NCBI GenBank assembly: GCA_903934135.1
Contig: CAIZMQ010000122.1
Span: forward strand, 1-52,576
From: an uncultured Verrucomicrobiota bacterium
GTDB lineage: Bacteria > Verrucomicrobiota > Verrucomicrobiia > Chthoniobacterales > JACTMZ01
Direction of reading: 5' to 3'
Length of the DNA: 52,576 nucleotides
The position numbers and the translations under genes were made by a program. Shown in pieces: positions 36,827-45,579 of the stretch. The notes beneath the pieces were generated by a model. It saw only the letters and a program-made list of their open reading frames with translations. It was not told the DNA's origin and searched no databases. Numbering within the stretch: position 1 is the first letter of the stretch; every line of letters starts with the position of its first letter.

Positions 36827-37258
36827 ATGGGTAACAAACTCTATGTGGGGAATCTCCCCTTCAGCACCACCGAAGACTCGCTGCGCGACGCCTTCGGACA
36901 ATGTGGCACCGTGACCGACGTCATGATTGCCGTCGATCGTCAGACCGGCCGCTCCCGCGGTTTCGGTTTTGTCACTTTCTCGAATGACGAGGAAGCCAAC
37001 GCGGCCGTCGGCAAATTCCATGGCCAAGACATGGACGGCCGTTCGATCCAAGTCAACGAAGCGCGTCCCCGTGAAGACCGTCCGCAAGGCGGCGGTGGCG
37101 GCGGCGGATATCGCGGCGGTGGCGGCGGTGGTGGTGGCGGCGGTGGCTATCGCGGCGGCGGCGGCGGAGGCCGTAGCGGCGGCGGTGGCGGCGGCTACCG
37201 TGGCGGTGGCGGCGGTGGCGGCGGTGGATACCGCGGCAGCGACCGCGGCGGCTACTAA
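36827..37258 (+). CDS. Gly-rich RNA-binding protein with RRM domain
   Basis: A 143-residue cytoplasmic protein. Residues 1-80 are a single RRM: RNP2 is LYVGNL (residues 4-9) and RNP1 is RGFGFVTF (about 41-48), with the ribosomal-frame start MGNKLYVGN preferred over the track's 36623. The tail (about 85-143) is almost only GGGGYRGGGG repeats, an RGG-like region. Such proteins resemble the cyanobacterial Rbp and plant glycine-rich RNA-binding proteins and are often cold-responsive; that role is not shown here. The 166-bp leader after the GH57-like gene could hold its own promoter, but no clear boxes were found. A strong terminator follows, so it ends its transcription unit. Confidence 0.95.
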   Translation: MGNKLYVGNLPFSTTEDSLRDAFGQCGTVTDVMIAVDRQTGRSRGFGFVTFSNDEEANAAVGKFHGQDMDGRSIQVNEARPREDRPQGGGGGGGYRGGGGGGGGGGGYRGGGGGGRSGGGGGGYRGGGGGGGGGYRGSDRGGY

Positions 37259-37284
37259 GCCGGCACGCAAAACCAATTCACAAA

Positions 37285-37311
37285 GGGCGTCCCGCGAGGG
37301 ACGCCCTTTTT
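37285..37311 (+). terminator. Intrinsic terminator after the RRM gene
   Basis: A perfect 9-bp stem GGGCGTCCC/GGGACGCCC with loop GCGA is followed by TTTTT, 26 bp after the RRM stop. It also separates this gene from the convergent hemW. Confidence 0.93.
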
Positions 37312-37348
37312 GTTGCCCGCTTTGGGCAGTGCGCCGGCTGGGACGGCG

Positions 37349-38491
37349 TCAGATCAACTCGGAGGCGATTTCGTCGGCCAGGAGGCGGCCTCGGTCGGTC
37401 AATCGCACGCGCGGTCCGTGGTCCTCGAGCAATCCTTCGGCCCGCAAGCCGGCGACCAGATCGCGCCGCTCGGCCAGCCGTGCCGGGTCGATGCCGGCAT
37501 TCATGCGCAAACCGAAGGCGATTTTCTCCGCTTCCCGCGTGGCCGCGGGCAGGATTTCTTCGTCGCGGACCGGACGCACCCCCGCTTGGATGGCGCGGAC
37601 GTAGGCCGCGGTGTCGGGCACGTTTTGCCAACGGCGCTCGCCGACCGTCGACCAGGCGCTCGGGCCGAGACCGAGGTAGTCCGCACCTTCCCAGTAGGCC
37701 AGGTTGTGGCGGCACTGGTGTCCGGCTTGCGCGTAGTTGGAGATTTCGTATTGCCCGTAGCCGGCCGCCCCGAGGAGCGCGACGCCGCGTTCGAAAAATC
37801 CGGCATCGCTGTCCCGGTCCTCGGCAAATTCGCCCCGCGCCTGGCGCTCGAAGAATTCGGTGTCCTCCTCGTAGGTCAGGCAATACGCCGAGATGTGCTC
37901 GGGCCGGAGTGCGGCGGTCTGCCGGATGCTCTCCTCCCACTGCGCGAGGGTCTGGCCCGGAATCCCGTAGATCAGGTCGAGGTTAAGGTTGTCGAATCCG
38001 GCGCGGCGCAAGATGGCGAAGGATCGACGGACCTGCTCGGCATCATGGACGCGTCCGAGCAATTTGAGCAGGTCAGGGTCCCATGATTGCACGCCCATGC
38101 TGACGCGATTGACCCCGGCGCGGCGGAGCAAGTCCGCCTTGCGCTTCGTCACGGTGGCCGGGTTCATCTCGATGGTGAATTCCTCGACCCGGGTGAAATC
38201 CATTTGCTCGCGCAAACCGGCGAAGAGCCGCTCCAGTTGCGAGACGGATAGTGCGGTCGGGGTGCCGCCGCCGATGAAGATGGTGCGCGGCGCGATCCCG
38301 CGGCCGAACCGTTCTGCCTCGCGCACCACGGCCTCGACCAGCGGATCGGCCTTCCCCGGTCCGGCGAGGTCCTTGTAAAAACTGCAGTAAGGGCAGATCT
38401 GCAGGCAGAACGGGATGTGGATGTAGAGATGGTGTGCATTCTGCGCCGTCGGCGCAGAGTTTTCCGTTTTCGGTGATTCAGTTTTCAGCAC
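37349..38491 (-). CDS. hemW: HemW-family radical SAM protein (heme chaperone, formerly HemN-like)
   Basis: A 380-residue radical-SAM protein. CLQICPYCSF (residues about 29-38) is the CxxxCxxC 4Fe-4S motif, within YIHIPFCLQICPYCSFYK, the HemW/HemN opening. IFIGGGTPTALS, EMNPATV, RVSMGVQSWD and LDLIYGIPGQT follow in the family order, and the C-terminal HemN domain (about 300-380) is present. HemW lacks the extra Cys of true HemN and is thought to deliver heme. The only start in frame is ATG 38491, which sits in a GAAAACTGAA-type repeat, so the first 20 residues (MLKTESPKTENSAPTAQN) are repeat-encoded and not part of the family. Third gene of the minus-strand run ppgK-aroB-hemW, 69 bp after aroB. 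Confidence 0.92.
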   Translation of the reverse strand: MLKTESPKTENSAPTAQNAHHLYIHIPFCLQICPYCSFYKDLAGPGKADPLVEAVVREAERFGRGIAPRTIFIGGGTPTALSVSQLERLFAGLREQMDFTRVEEFTIEMNPATVTKRKADLLRRAGVNRVSMGVQSWDPDLLKLLGRVHDAEQVRRSFAILRRAGFDNLNLDLIYGIPGQTLAQWEESIRQTAALRPEHISAYCLTYEEDTEFFERQARGEFAEDRDSDAGFFERGVALLGAAGYGQYEISNYAQAGHQCRHNLAYWEGADYLGLGPSAWSTVGERRWQNVPDTAAYVRAIQAGVRPVRDEEILPAATREAEKIAFGLRMNAGIDPARLAERRDLVAGLRAEGLLEDHGPRVRLTDRGRLLADEIASELI

Positions 38492-38560
38492 GGCATTAGG
38501 CGGTCAGAGACCGCCGCGACAAACTGAACACCGTAAACGGAACACTGCCAACTCCGCGCT

Positions 38561-39649
38561 TCAGACGCGCAGCGTCTGTAGCGCGGCGCGGAGATCGTCT
38601 TCGGTCACATCCTCCGCGACGAAGGCTTCGCCCAGACGGGGGATGACAACGTAGCGCACCCGGCCGCCGGTGAACTTTTTGTCCCGGCGCGCGGCGGCGA
38701 GAAGGTCGTCGGCGGAAAGATCGGCCGCGAGGGTGAGGGGCAGGCCGAAAGCGGCCAGCTTGGCGCGCACGCGGTCGGCCTCCGGGGCGGAAAGTCCGGC
38801 TTTGCTTTGCGAGATCTCCACGGCGGCGGCCAGCCCGAGGCTGACCGCCTCGCCGTGCAGGAACCGTCCGTAGCCGGCCACATTTTCGATGGCGTGGGCG
38901 ATGGTGTGGCCGAAGTTGAGCAGGGCGCGTTGGCCGGTTTGTTCGTGTTCGTCCGCCGCCACGATGGCGGCTTTGATCGCGATGTTGCGGGCGATGAGCG
39001 GGGCCAGAGTGTCGCGCGGGGCGGCGGGGTCGAGGGCATCGAGCAACGCGGCGTCGCGGATAGCCGCATGTTTGATCACCTCGGCAAAGCCTTCGCGGTA
39101 TTCGCGGTCGGGCAAGGTGGCCAGCGTGCTGGTGTCGGCCAGCACGAGGCACGGTTGGTGGAACGCGCCGATGAGATTTTTGCCGGCCCGGGCATTGACC
39201 CCGGTTTTGCCCCCGATGGAGCTGTCGACCTGGGCCACGATGGTCGTGGGGATTTGCACCAACGGGATGCCCCGCTGGTAAATGGCGGCAACGAAGCCCG
39301 CCAAGTCGCCGACCACCCCGCCGCCCAAGGCGACGACAAAGGAACCGCGGTCGAGTCCCGCTGCGATCATGCGGTCGCAGACGTCTTCGGCCGTGGCGAG
39401 GCACTTTGATCGCTCGCCGGCGGGCACGGTAAGAAGGACGGTCCGGATGCCCGCCGCTTCGAGGGAGTTCCGCACGGCCGCGCCGTGGAGGGGTCCGACA
39501 TTTTCGTCCGTGATGACAGCACAGGTGCCGCCCAACCCGCTGTCGCGCGCCAATTGGCCGGTGCGGGCGAGGAGGTCGGGACCGACCAGCACGCGGCACT
39601 TCCGGCCGGGAATGCCGACCGGGACTTCGATGGGCGCGGGGGCTTTCAC
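38561..39649 (-). CDS. aroB: 3-dehydroquinate synthase
   Basis: A 362-residue NAD- and metal-dependent enzyme, second step of the shikimate pathway to aromatic amino acids. Motifs: [16 protein letters not shown] (NAD binding), [29 protein letters not shown], and [11 protein letters not shown] supplying metal-binding His. The start is GTG 39649, not the track's 39871: the GTG overlaps the stop of the upstream ppgK gene as GTGA, and the longer frame reads unrelated sequence antisense to a real gene. The overlap implies translational coupling to ppgK. Length is normal. Confidence 0.96.
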   Translation of the reverse strand: MKAPAPIEVPVGIPGRKCRVLVGPDLLARTGQLARDSGLGGTCAVITDENVGPLHGAAVRNSLEAAGIRTVLLTVPAGERSKCLATAEDVCDRMIAAGLDRGSFVVALGGGVVGDLAGFVAAIYQRGIPLVQIPTTIVAQVDSSIGGKTGVNARAGKNLIGAFHQPCLVLADTSTLATLPDREYREGFAEVIKHAAIRDAALLDALDPAAPRDTLAPLIARNIAIKAAIVAADEHEQTGQRALLNFGHTIAHAIENVAGYGRFLHGEAVSLGLAAAVEISQSKAGLSAPEADRVRAKLAAFGLPLTLAADLSADDLLAAARRDKKFTGGRVRYVVIPRLGEAFVAEDVTEDDLRAALQTLRV

Positions 39650-40401
39650 GCGGTCGCGGCGCTCCCGGCCGCCACAAGGGCCGCGCCGATTAGTCCGGCC
39701 TGGTTTTGCAACTGGGCCGGCACGACGGGGACCTTGACCATGCCTTGCACGACGGGAAGGAATTTTTCCGCTTTGCGGCTCACGCCGCCGCCGATGATGA
39801 CGAGGTCGGGATTGAGCAGGAAGGCGAGGCGGGCGATGACCTCGCCGACCCGTTCGCCCCATTGTTCCCAAGCGAGGTCCTTCTCTTCGCGCACCCGGTC
39901 GGAGGCACGGGCCTCGGCATCCTTGCCGCGCACTTCCATGTGGCCGAATTCCGTATTGGGCACGAGCTGGCCGTCGAGAAAAACGGCACTCCCCACGCCC
40001 GTGCCGAGGGTGAGCAGGATCACCGTGCCGCCGATGCCGCGCCCGGCACCGAAACGCATTTCGGCCAGACCGGCGGCATCGGCATCGTTGATCACCAAGG
40101 CGGGGCGGCCGAGCTTGGCCGAGAAAAAGGTGGCCGCATCAAAGCCGATCCACGCGGGATCCATATTGGCGGAGGTGAGGATCCGTCCATGTTTGACCAC
40201 CCCGGGGAAGGTGATGCCGACCGGCCCGCCGGTGGTGCCGAAACTCTCCGTGATTTGACGGATCACCCCGGCCACGGCATCCGGAGTGGAAGGCGAGGGG
40301 GTGGCGAGGCGCAAGCGCTCGGCCACAAGATTTCCTGCTTCAATGTTGACCGGGGCGCCCTTGATGCCCGAACCGCCGATGTCGATGCCGAGGAGTTGCA
40401 T
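39646..40401 (-). CDS. ppgK: Polyphosphate glucokinase (ROK family)
   Basis: A 251-residue ROK-type kinase that phosphorylates glucose, using polyphosphate or ATP. The phosphate loop [14 protein letters not shown] (residues 4-17) and the PPGK signature [25 protein letters not shown] are clear, with [11 protein letters not shown] supplying the sugar-binding Asp. ATG 40401 ([10 protein letters not shown]) is preferred to ATG 40416. It is upstream of and overlaps aroB. With the two secreted alpha-glucan hydrolases in the window it would channel released glucose into the cell's metabolism (inference). A plain ATP-dependent glucokinase of the ROK family is the alternative. Confidence 0.88.
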   Translation of the reverse strand: MQLLGIDIGGSGIKGAPVNIEAGNLVAERLRLATPSPSTPDAVAGVIRQITESFGTTGGPVGITFPGVVKHGRILTSANMDPAWIGFDAATFFSAKLGRPALVINDADAAGLAEMRFGAGRGIGGTVILLTLGTGVGSAVFLDGQLVPNTEFGHMEVRGKDAEARASDRVREEKDLAWEQWGERVGEVIARLAFLLNPDLVIIGGGVSRKAEKFLPVVQGMVKVPVVPAQLQNQAGLIGAALVAAGSAATA

Positions 40402-40484
40402 GCCTGCGGATTGCATAGCAGCGGGCGCGAACGGGGCAAGAACGGATCCGCGCCGCGGCCGCTGGGCCGCGGCGCGGAGTGTTC

Positions 40485-40670
40485 AGTGGTTCAGTGTTGG
40501 CTAAGGCCCGTCTCGAAGACTCGGCTCAGTTTTCAGTTTTTGCTGTGCGGCTGGCACACGTTCCGCCGCGTCGCCTTGATTTTCATTCAGGCTTCAAGTC
40601 TCAGCCCTCGGCCTTTTCCTCCCGCCGGATCCACTGGACACCGAAAACTGAAAACTGAACACTTGGTAGC
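40485..40670. repeat. Inverted GAAAACTGAA-type intergenic repeat
   Basis: TCAGTTTTCAGTTTTT at about 40528-40543 is answered in the opposite sense by GAAAACTGAAAACTGAAC at about 40645-40662, with GTTCAGTGGTTCAGTG at about 40480-40495 as a further arm. The same words appear at 38470-38530 around the hemW start. The stretch 40402-40689 holds these arms and nothing else recognisable. Confidence 0.65.
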
Positions 40671-40689
40671 GCGCTCCGGGCGCAGCCCC

Positions 40690-41385
40690 ATGTCCCTCCG
40701 TATCGACCTCCATGTCCATTCCTTCTTCTCCGCGGACGGCGTGAGCAGTCCCGAGGACTTGATCGCCTCAGCCCGCGCGGCCGGGCTCCACGGATTCGCC
40801 ATCACCGACCACAACACGTGCGATGCGGTGGGTTACATGGTGGAACGCGGACTGATGCGGGCCGATGGCCAGCCGGTCGACGGATTCCTCGTCATCCCCG
40901 GGATCGAGGTGACCACGGCGGACGGTCACCTGCTCTGCCTGGGCTGCACGCTGCCTTCTTCGCTCAAAGGGATGCCCGCCGCCGAAGTTTGCCGTCTGGC
41001 TCACGCCGCCGGCGGGATGGCCGTCGCGCCGCACCCTTACGACTTGTTCCGCGCCGGCATCCGCGAGTCCGTGCTCGATAGTTTGCCGCTCGATGGGCTT
41101 GAGGTGTTCAACGCCGCGACGACCTTGAAGCGGCACAACCGCAAGGCCTATGACTACGCGTTGCGCCGCGGGTTGCCCATGACGGCCGGCAGTGACGCCC
41201 ACCATGCCGGGGCGGTCGGGGTGGCCTGCACCATTCTCGAGACGGACGACTTCAGCGTGCGCGGCGTGATCGGCGCGATCCAGCGCGGCACCGAATTGGA
41301 GCAGCAATACCTCTCCACCCGCCAAACCATCCGCAAAACCTGGAACAACTGGTTCCGCCTCCGCGGCAAGACCCGCGCCAGATAG
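40690..41385 (+). CDS. PHP-domain metal-dependent phosphoesterase
   Basis: A 231-residue PHP protein. Metal-binding motifs are DLHVHSFFS (residues about 6-14), ITDHNTCDA, the Glu in IPGIEVTTADGH, APHPYDLFR and the C-terminal SDAHHAG. ATG 40690 was chosen; the track's 39706 start runs antisense to ppgK. PHP members of this size include 5'-3' exonucleases, phosphatases of small phosphoesters and tRNA-related enzymes; substrate cannot be assigned. The C-terminal tail is basic (RQTIRKTWNNWFRLRGKTRAR), which might bind RNA or DNA. It is divergent from ppgK, with the repeat-filled gap between. Confidence 0.9.
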   Translation: MSLRIDLHVHSFFSADGVSSPEDLIASARAAGLHGFAITDHNTCDAVGYMVERGLMRADGQPVDGFLVIPGIEVTTADGHLLCLGCTLPSSLKGMPAAEVCRLAHAAGGMAVAPHPYDLFRAGIRESVLDSLPLDGLEVFNAATTLKRHNRKAYDYALRRGLPMTAGSDAHHAGAVGVACTILETDDFSVRGVIGAIQRGTELEQQYLSTRQTIRKTWNNWFRLRGKTRAR

Positions 41386-41488
41386 GGCTAGGCGTCTTTG
41401 GGGTTGCGGAAACCCGGAAAAGGAAGGGCGTCAGAGAGAATCAGGCCGTGGCCGGTGACATTTTTTCCACATATCAACGAAAAACCTT

Positions 41489-41517
41489 TTGACGAATCAG
41501 CTCGGTAGGAGTAAAAA
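41489..41517 (+). promoter_or_regulatory. Promoter of the 244-residue PEP-CTERM gene
   Basis: TTGACG, exactly 17 bp, then TAAAAA, 34 nt before the ATG at 41551, in AT-rich sequence unlike its surroundings. This fits a sigma-70-type promoter; no clear Shine-Dalgarno sequence precedes the ATG. Confidence 0.5.
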
Positions 41518-41550
41518 CTAAAAAAGTCATAATTCATCCAATTAACCCCT

Positions 41551-42285
41551 ATGAAAAAAGCCCTTCTTTCAACCCTCATCGCCGGAGCGTTTGCGGCTGG
41601 CGCCAATGCGCAAACCCTTAACTCACAAGTATTCACAGATTCTCCGACTGACGCTTATGTTTCAGCCGGCGGGACTGCGGAAATCTTGTCCATGGAGGTC
41701 TCCAATACGACCAGCGACCTTAGATTTTCGCTCACGGTTGGTGGAAATGTCGCCACGACGGATTGGGTGAAATTCCTTGTTGGTATTTCCACCGGTCAAG
41801 GTCCAAGCACGACCACCGGCAATGGGTGGGGTCGCCCGATCAACATGAACTCGCCAGTCGGGGGGATGAACTACTGGATGGGGTCTTGGGTCGATAGTGG
41901 CGGAGCGGCACAATTCTTTAGTTACAGTGGCTCCGCCTGGGTTGGTGGGACGGCGCCGGCATTCAGCATCACCTCTGGCTCAAATAGTGTGATTAACCTA
42001 ACCATACCTCTCTCCGCGATCGGAATTTCTTTGAATGACACCATCTATTTCGACGCCTACACCTCTGGCGGGAACAATACTGACTCTGCTATAGACGCAC
42101 TGGCAAACCCGACGCAGTCCATCACCGCCTGGGACCAAACCTACACCTCCGAGGTCAAGACCGGCAGCGCTGCGCCGGGCATCTATTCTTACACCGCGGT
42201 CCCCGAACCCACCACCTACGCCCTGCTCACCCTCGGTGCCTTGGGCTTGGCGGGTTATGCCGCCCGGCGCCGCGCGCGGAAATAA
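41551..42285 (+). CDS. PEP-CTERM secreted protein, 244 residues
   Basis: A signal peptide (MKKALLSTLIAGAFAAGANA) is followed by a beta-rich domain (residues about 25-205) with DLRFSLTVGGNVATTDWVKFLVGI and NSVINLTIPLSAIGISLNDTIYFDAYTSGG. The C-terminus VPEPTTYALLTLGALGLAGYAARRRARK is PEP-CTERM. It resembles the many short PEP-CTERM proteins whose domains have no named function. A canonical -35/-10 pair precedes it and a strong hairpin-T-run terminator follows, so it is probably monocistronic. GC content looks lower than in the flanking genes, as for the 46132 PEP-CTERM gene, which may mean different constraints or transfer. Confidence 0.92.
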   Translation: MKKALLSTLIAGAFAAGANAQTLNSQVFTDSPTDAYVSAGGTAEILSMEVSNTTSDLRFSLTVGGNVATTDWVKFLVGISTGQGPSTTTGNGWGRPINMNSPVGGMNYWMGSWVDSGGAAQFFSYSGSAWVGGTAPAFSITSGSNSVINLTIPLSAIGISLNDTIYFDAYTSGGNNTDSAIDALANPTQSITAWDQTYTSEVKTGSAAPGIYSYTAVPEPTTYALLTLGALGLAGYAARRRARK

Positions 42286-42306
42286 ATTTCCCCCCGAGTC
42301 CCACAC

Positions 42307-42345
42307 AAAAACCCCGGTCCGGATTCTTCCCGGTCCGGGGTTTTT
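42307..42345 (+). terminator. Intrinsic terminator after the 244-residue PEP-CTERM gene
   Basis: AAAAACCCCGGTCCGG is answered by CCGGTCCGGGGTTTTT, one mismatch in 16, about 20 bp after the stop. The A and T tracts make it usable in both directions. Confidence 0.88.
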
Positions 42346-42390
42346 GATCTTCGGGTCTGTCCCATGGCGCGTGGCCGGCGCGGTGCTTGA

Positions 42391-42422
42391 GCGGCGCGGT
42401 GGATCTTGTGTCCACCGACCGC
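42391..42422. repeat. REP hairpin, outlying copy
   Basis: GCGGCGCGGTGGATCTTGTGTCCACCGACCGC is the same palindromic element as at 44713 and 45861, with one change in the stem. It lies between the terminator and the SGNH gene. The rest of the gap 42346-42528 shows nothing recognisable. Confidence 0.75.
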
Positions 42423-42528
42423 CCCAGGCTGCGTCCCGGGCCGTCTGCCCATGAGATCCCCCGGTCACCAGAATGCCCCCCGTAGCATTGGCCTCCGCGC
42501 CCTTCTGGCCTAGAGTTCCCTCCACCCC

Positions 42529-44595
42529 ATGGCCAAGAAAACCCCCAGCACCCACCTCCCGATCTCGCCGGCCAAGCGTCGGCTCTTCATTGTCATCACC
42601 GTCGCGCTGCCTTTCCTTTTTCTCGCCGCGGCGGAATTGATCCTGCGCCTCTTCGGCTGGGGCGGCTACCCGGCGTGGATCCGTGAGGCCGGGACACTGC
42701 CCTCCGGCGCGACCCTTTGCATGGTCGAGCCCGCGGCGGCCAAACCCTACTTCTTCGCCAACCCGACCCGCCCGGGCTACGCCGAGCAGGCCAATTTCCT
42801 CCTGCCCAAGCCCGCGGATACCGTGCGTATTTTCCTCGTCGGCGAGTCCGCGGCCAAGGGCTACCCGCAACCGCGCAACCTCGCGATGTCCTCCTTCCTC
42901 CAAGCCATGCTCTCCGATGCCTGGCCGGGGAAAACCATCGAAGTGATCAACCTCGGCACGACCGCGGTGGCCAGCTTCCCGCTCGTCTATCAAGTGCGCG
43001 ATGCGCTCCGCTTCTCGCCCGACCTGTTCATCTTCTACACCGGCAACAATGAATTCTTCGGCGCCTACGGCACAGCCTCGATCAACGCGGCCGGCTCCCT
43101 CCCGCCCTGGGCCTTGCGCGCGATGCGCGCCGCGCGGGGCCTGGCCCTCGTTCAGGTGCTGGACAGCTGGCTTTACCGCAGCGCGGACGAAAACCGGAGC
43201 CTGATGGAGGAAATGATCGGCCAGACTGTCATACCCGCCGACTCCCCGTTGCGCGAAGCGGCGGCCCGCAATCTCGCGGCCAACCTCGGCACCATGCTCG
43301 ATGAAGTCAAAGCGGCGGGCGTCGCCTCCATGGTCTGCACCACCGCGAGCAACGAGTCGGGTCTCGCTCCGCTCGGGGAGGACGACACCGCCGGCCTCGA
43401 TGAGACGCAGCAGCGGGAGTTGCGCCGCCTCCTGGGCGAGGCGGCCGACGCGGCCGGGACCGATGACTTTCCCCGGGCGGTCAACCTCCTCCGTCAAGCC
43501 GTACAACTCGCCCCGCGCCACGCCCGGGCCCGCTTTCTCCTCGGCCAGGTGCTGGCCCGCGCCGACCAACCGGAACTGGCCCGCACCGCATTCCTCGAGG
43601 CTCGCGATTTCGACACCATGCCCTGGCGCCCGATCTCGCGGACCGAGCAGGCCATCCGCAACACTGCGCTGGTCAAGGGCGCCGTCCTTTGCGACATGGC
43701 CGAAATCTTCCGCCAGGAGAGCCCCGACGGGGCCACCGGCTGGGATTTGCTCGATGATCATGTCCACCTCACGCTCTCCGGTCAGGCCCTCGCCGCCCGG
43801 GCCATGATCGGCGCCATGGTCAACCTTTCCGGACCCCTCCAGCTCGGCCCGGACGAACTCGCCCTCGTGCAGGAGGATGAAGCCTACGCGGAAACCCTCG
43901 GCACCAACCGCTATGACGACTACCGGGTCAACCACACCCTGCGCGTCCTCTTCGGCGTGCCGTTCATGAAAAAGACCAATGCGGGGGCCTTCGGCGTCTT
44001 CAGCGGGCTGTGCCGCGAGGAGGAGGAAGGCATGAGTCCCGAGGTGCTGGCCGCGGCGCGCGAGTGGCAGACCTTCGGGCCGCACGCCGGCGGGCTCCGT
44101 CCGCTCACCGGTATGGTGGCCCGCGTCCTCCTGCGCGAGGGCAAGACGGAAGAAGCGCTCAAGTTCTACCAAATCGCGGCGCGCCAAGTCCCCGATTACA
44201 CCTCGTGGTATCTCGAATACGTCTACTTCGCCCTGGCCTGCCGGCAGAAAATCGACGGCACGCTCGACCCCGGAGCATTGGCCGAGGCGGCCGAAGCCAT
44301 CGCCCAAGGACAATTCCTCCTCACCCACGGGTATTCCGAGAGCGGGCTGACCGAGCGCTACCTCGGGCGCTTGCATCAGCTGCGGGGGGAATGGGCCGAG
44401 GCCATTCCCTACCTCCTCGCCGCGCGGGGCAAGATGCAGGCCGAAGACCTCGTTGCCACCGACCAGGCGCTGATTTTGTCCTTCCTGCAAACCGGGCAGA
44501 AGCAGAAGGCCTTGGCCCTGGCCGACGATGGAATCAAGAACAGCGGCCAGTTCGCCGAGATCTACCGCCGCCTGCGGGCCGAGGCCGGGCGGTAG
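42529..44595 (+). CDS. Membrane-anchored SGNH-hydrolase-like protein with TPR region
   Basis: A 688-residue protein with one N-terminal membrane helix (residues about 19-42, RLFIVITVALPFLFLAAAELIL). The next domain has SGNH/GDSL blocks: IFLVGESAAKGYPQ (Gly-Glu-Ser at about 105-107 with the candidate nucleophile Ser), FYTGNNEFFG (block III Asn), and LLDDHVHLTLSGQALAA (Asp/His pair near 409-413). A TPR-like stretch interrupts it (FPRAVNLLRQAVQLAPRHARARFLLGQVLARADQPELA), and helical repeats fill about 520-680. SGNH proteins of this layout are often acyl-esterases or acyltransferases acting on exported glycans; the substrate here is unknown. GES instead of GDS is a known variant. The following gap holds REP elements. 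Confidence 0.85.
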   Translation: MAKKTPSTHLPISPAKRRLFIVITVALPFLFLAAAELILRLFGWGGYPAWIREAGTLPSGATLCMVEPAAAKPYFFANPTRPGYAEQANFLLPKPADTVRIFLVGESAAKGYPQPRNLAMSSFLQAMLSDAWPGKTIEVINLGTTAVASFPLVYQVRDALRFSPDLFIFYTGNNEFFGAYGTASINAAGSLPPWALRAMRAARGLALVQVLDSWLYRSADENRSLMEEMIGQTVIPADSPLREAAARNLAANLGTMLDEVKAAGVASMVCTTASNESGLAPLGEDDTAGLDETQQRELRRLLGEAADAAGTDDFPRAVNLLRQAVQLAPRHARARFLLGQVLARADQPELARTAFLEARDFDTMPWRPISRTEQAIRNTALVKGAVLCDMAEIFRQESPDGATGWDLLDDHVHLTLSGQALAARAMIGAMVNLSGPLQLGPDELALVQEDEAYAETLGTNRYDDYRVNHTLRVLFGVPFMKKTNAGAFGVFSGLCREEEEGMSPEVLAAAREWQTFGPHAGGLRPLTGMVARVLLREGKTEEALKFYQIAARQVPDYTSWYLEYVYFALACRQKIDGTLDPGALAEAAEAIAQGQFLLTHGYSESGLTERYLGRLHQLRGEWAEAIPYLLAARGKMQAEDLVATDQALILSFLQTGQKQKALALADDGIKNSGQFAEIYRRLRAEAGR

Positions 44596-44613
44596 CACGC
44601 CGGACTCGCCTTT

Positions 44614-44746
44614 CCCGTCCACGGGGACGAGCCCCGTGGCGCGGGGGACGGTGGTGCGGACCTTGAGGGAAGAGAGGGATGAGACTTGAGTTTGAAACTT
44701 GAGTGAAATGCTGGGCGGCGCGGTGGACCTTGTGTCCACCGACCGC
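44614..44746. repeat. REP cluster downstream of the RAYT gene
   Basis: Holds one type-B hairpin (CCACGGGG...CCCCGTGG, 44614-44646), a spacer word block (AGAGGGATGAGACTTGAG) and one type-A hairpin (CGGTGGAC CTTGT GTCCACCG, 44713-44746), whose end is 10 bp from the RAYT stop. The spacer block of about 70 bp recurs almost unchanged at 45663-45734. Confidence 0.9.
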
Positions 44747-44756
44747 AACAGGCGGC

Positions 44757-45560
44757 TCAGCGCCGCCGCACGTGCGCGAGCGGATAGGAGGAAAACGTCC
44801 CCGCGTAAACCCGCGAGTCGAAAAGCAGACACCCCGCCGCACGATTGAGCGCCCCTCGTAGCGCGCCGGCGATCGCGTCCGGCGACTGCGCGGACGGCCC
44901 ACGCACCGCCAGATGCACGTGATCCGGCATCACGGCGAGAGAATGCACCCCCGGCCGCGCCTCCCCCGGGCCGCCCGCCGCCGACAGCTCCGCGCTCCAA
45001 GACCGCACGGCCGCCGTCACCTTGGGCAGAAAATCCTCCCGCCCGATCCGCCAGCGACCGCCGGTCACCGCGACGAGGTGCAGGTTATACCAATAACGGC
45101 CGTGCCCACTGGCCAAGGGCTCGTCGAGATCGACGGCCCCATCCTCCCAGGCTGCCTCCGCCAGCGAGTGGGCGTAGCGCGGATCGGCCAGATCCGCGCG
45201 ATCCAATTGGGTGGCGATGTAGCGGAGCACGACCTCGTGGGTGTTTTCCCCGAGGGAACGCACCGCGACTTTGCGCTGCAGGCCGTGACGCCACCCGGCT
45301 CCGCGCAAGGCATGATCAAGGCGGCCCTTGGCGCGGGCTGCGACGAATTCCGGCGAGGCATTTCCCGGTGCTTCGAAGGTGAACTGGACCAAATCCGGTT
45401 GCCAGCGGTGGGCGAGGCGGCGCAGGCCGTCGGAGGCCCAGGCCGCGTCGAGGGTGGGGAGGAAGTCGTCGCTCGGCTCGGGTGGAAAGGGTTCGTCCTT
45501 CGGCCAGCCTGTCCAGGAATACGCGATGCGGTGGACGAGGTCCGTGCGTCTCGTGCGCAT
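44757..45560 (-). CDS. REP-associated tyrosine transposase (RAYT, IS200/Y1-like)
   Basis: A 267-residue Y1-transposase relative. The HUH motif is HVH in LAVMPDHVHLAVRG (residues about 205-217), where it coordinates the metal. The candidate catalytic Tyr is in the closing segment RVYAGTFSSYPLAHVRRR. The N-terminal half (LVQFTFEAPGN, ARAKGRLDHALRGAG, RYWYNLHLVAVTGGRWRI) looks like a second, degenerate copy of the fold, as I recall for relatives in Planctomycetes and Verrucomicrobia. ATG 45560 is used; the track's 46103 start reads through REP sequence. Both sides carry hairpin repeats, within 10 bp of the stop and 20 bp of the start, the arrangement expected of a RAYT with its REP substrates. 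There are no terminal inverted repeats, so it is a domesticated-type element and not an insertion sequence. Confidence 0.85.
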   Translation of the reverse strand: MRTRRTDLVHRIAYSWTGWPKDEPFPPEPSDDFLPTLDAAWASDGLRRLAHRWQPDLVQFTFEAPGNASPEFVAARAKGRLDHALRGAGWRHGLQRKVAVRSLGENTHEVVLRYIATQLDRADLADPRYAHSLAEAAWEDGAVDLDEPLASGHGRYWYNLHLVAVTGGRWRIGREDFLPKVTAAVRSWSAELSAAGGPGEARPGVHSLAVMPDHVHLAVRGPSAQSPDAIAGALRGALNRAAGCLLFDSRVYAGTFSSYPLAHVRRR

Positions 45561-45579
45561 AGGCGGACCTTGGCCCTCT

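Noticed and set aside
41998-45000. A 1000-codon minus-strand ORF across the SGNH gene and into the REP/RAYT region
   Set aside because: It crosses a terminator, REP hairpins and two real genes; its sequence is repeat-derived and antisense.
44757-45560. The Y1 transposase as an intact insertion sequence
   Set aside because: No terminal repeats, no target duplication and no partner gene; the flanking hairpins are REPs, so the RAYT reading fits better.
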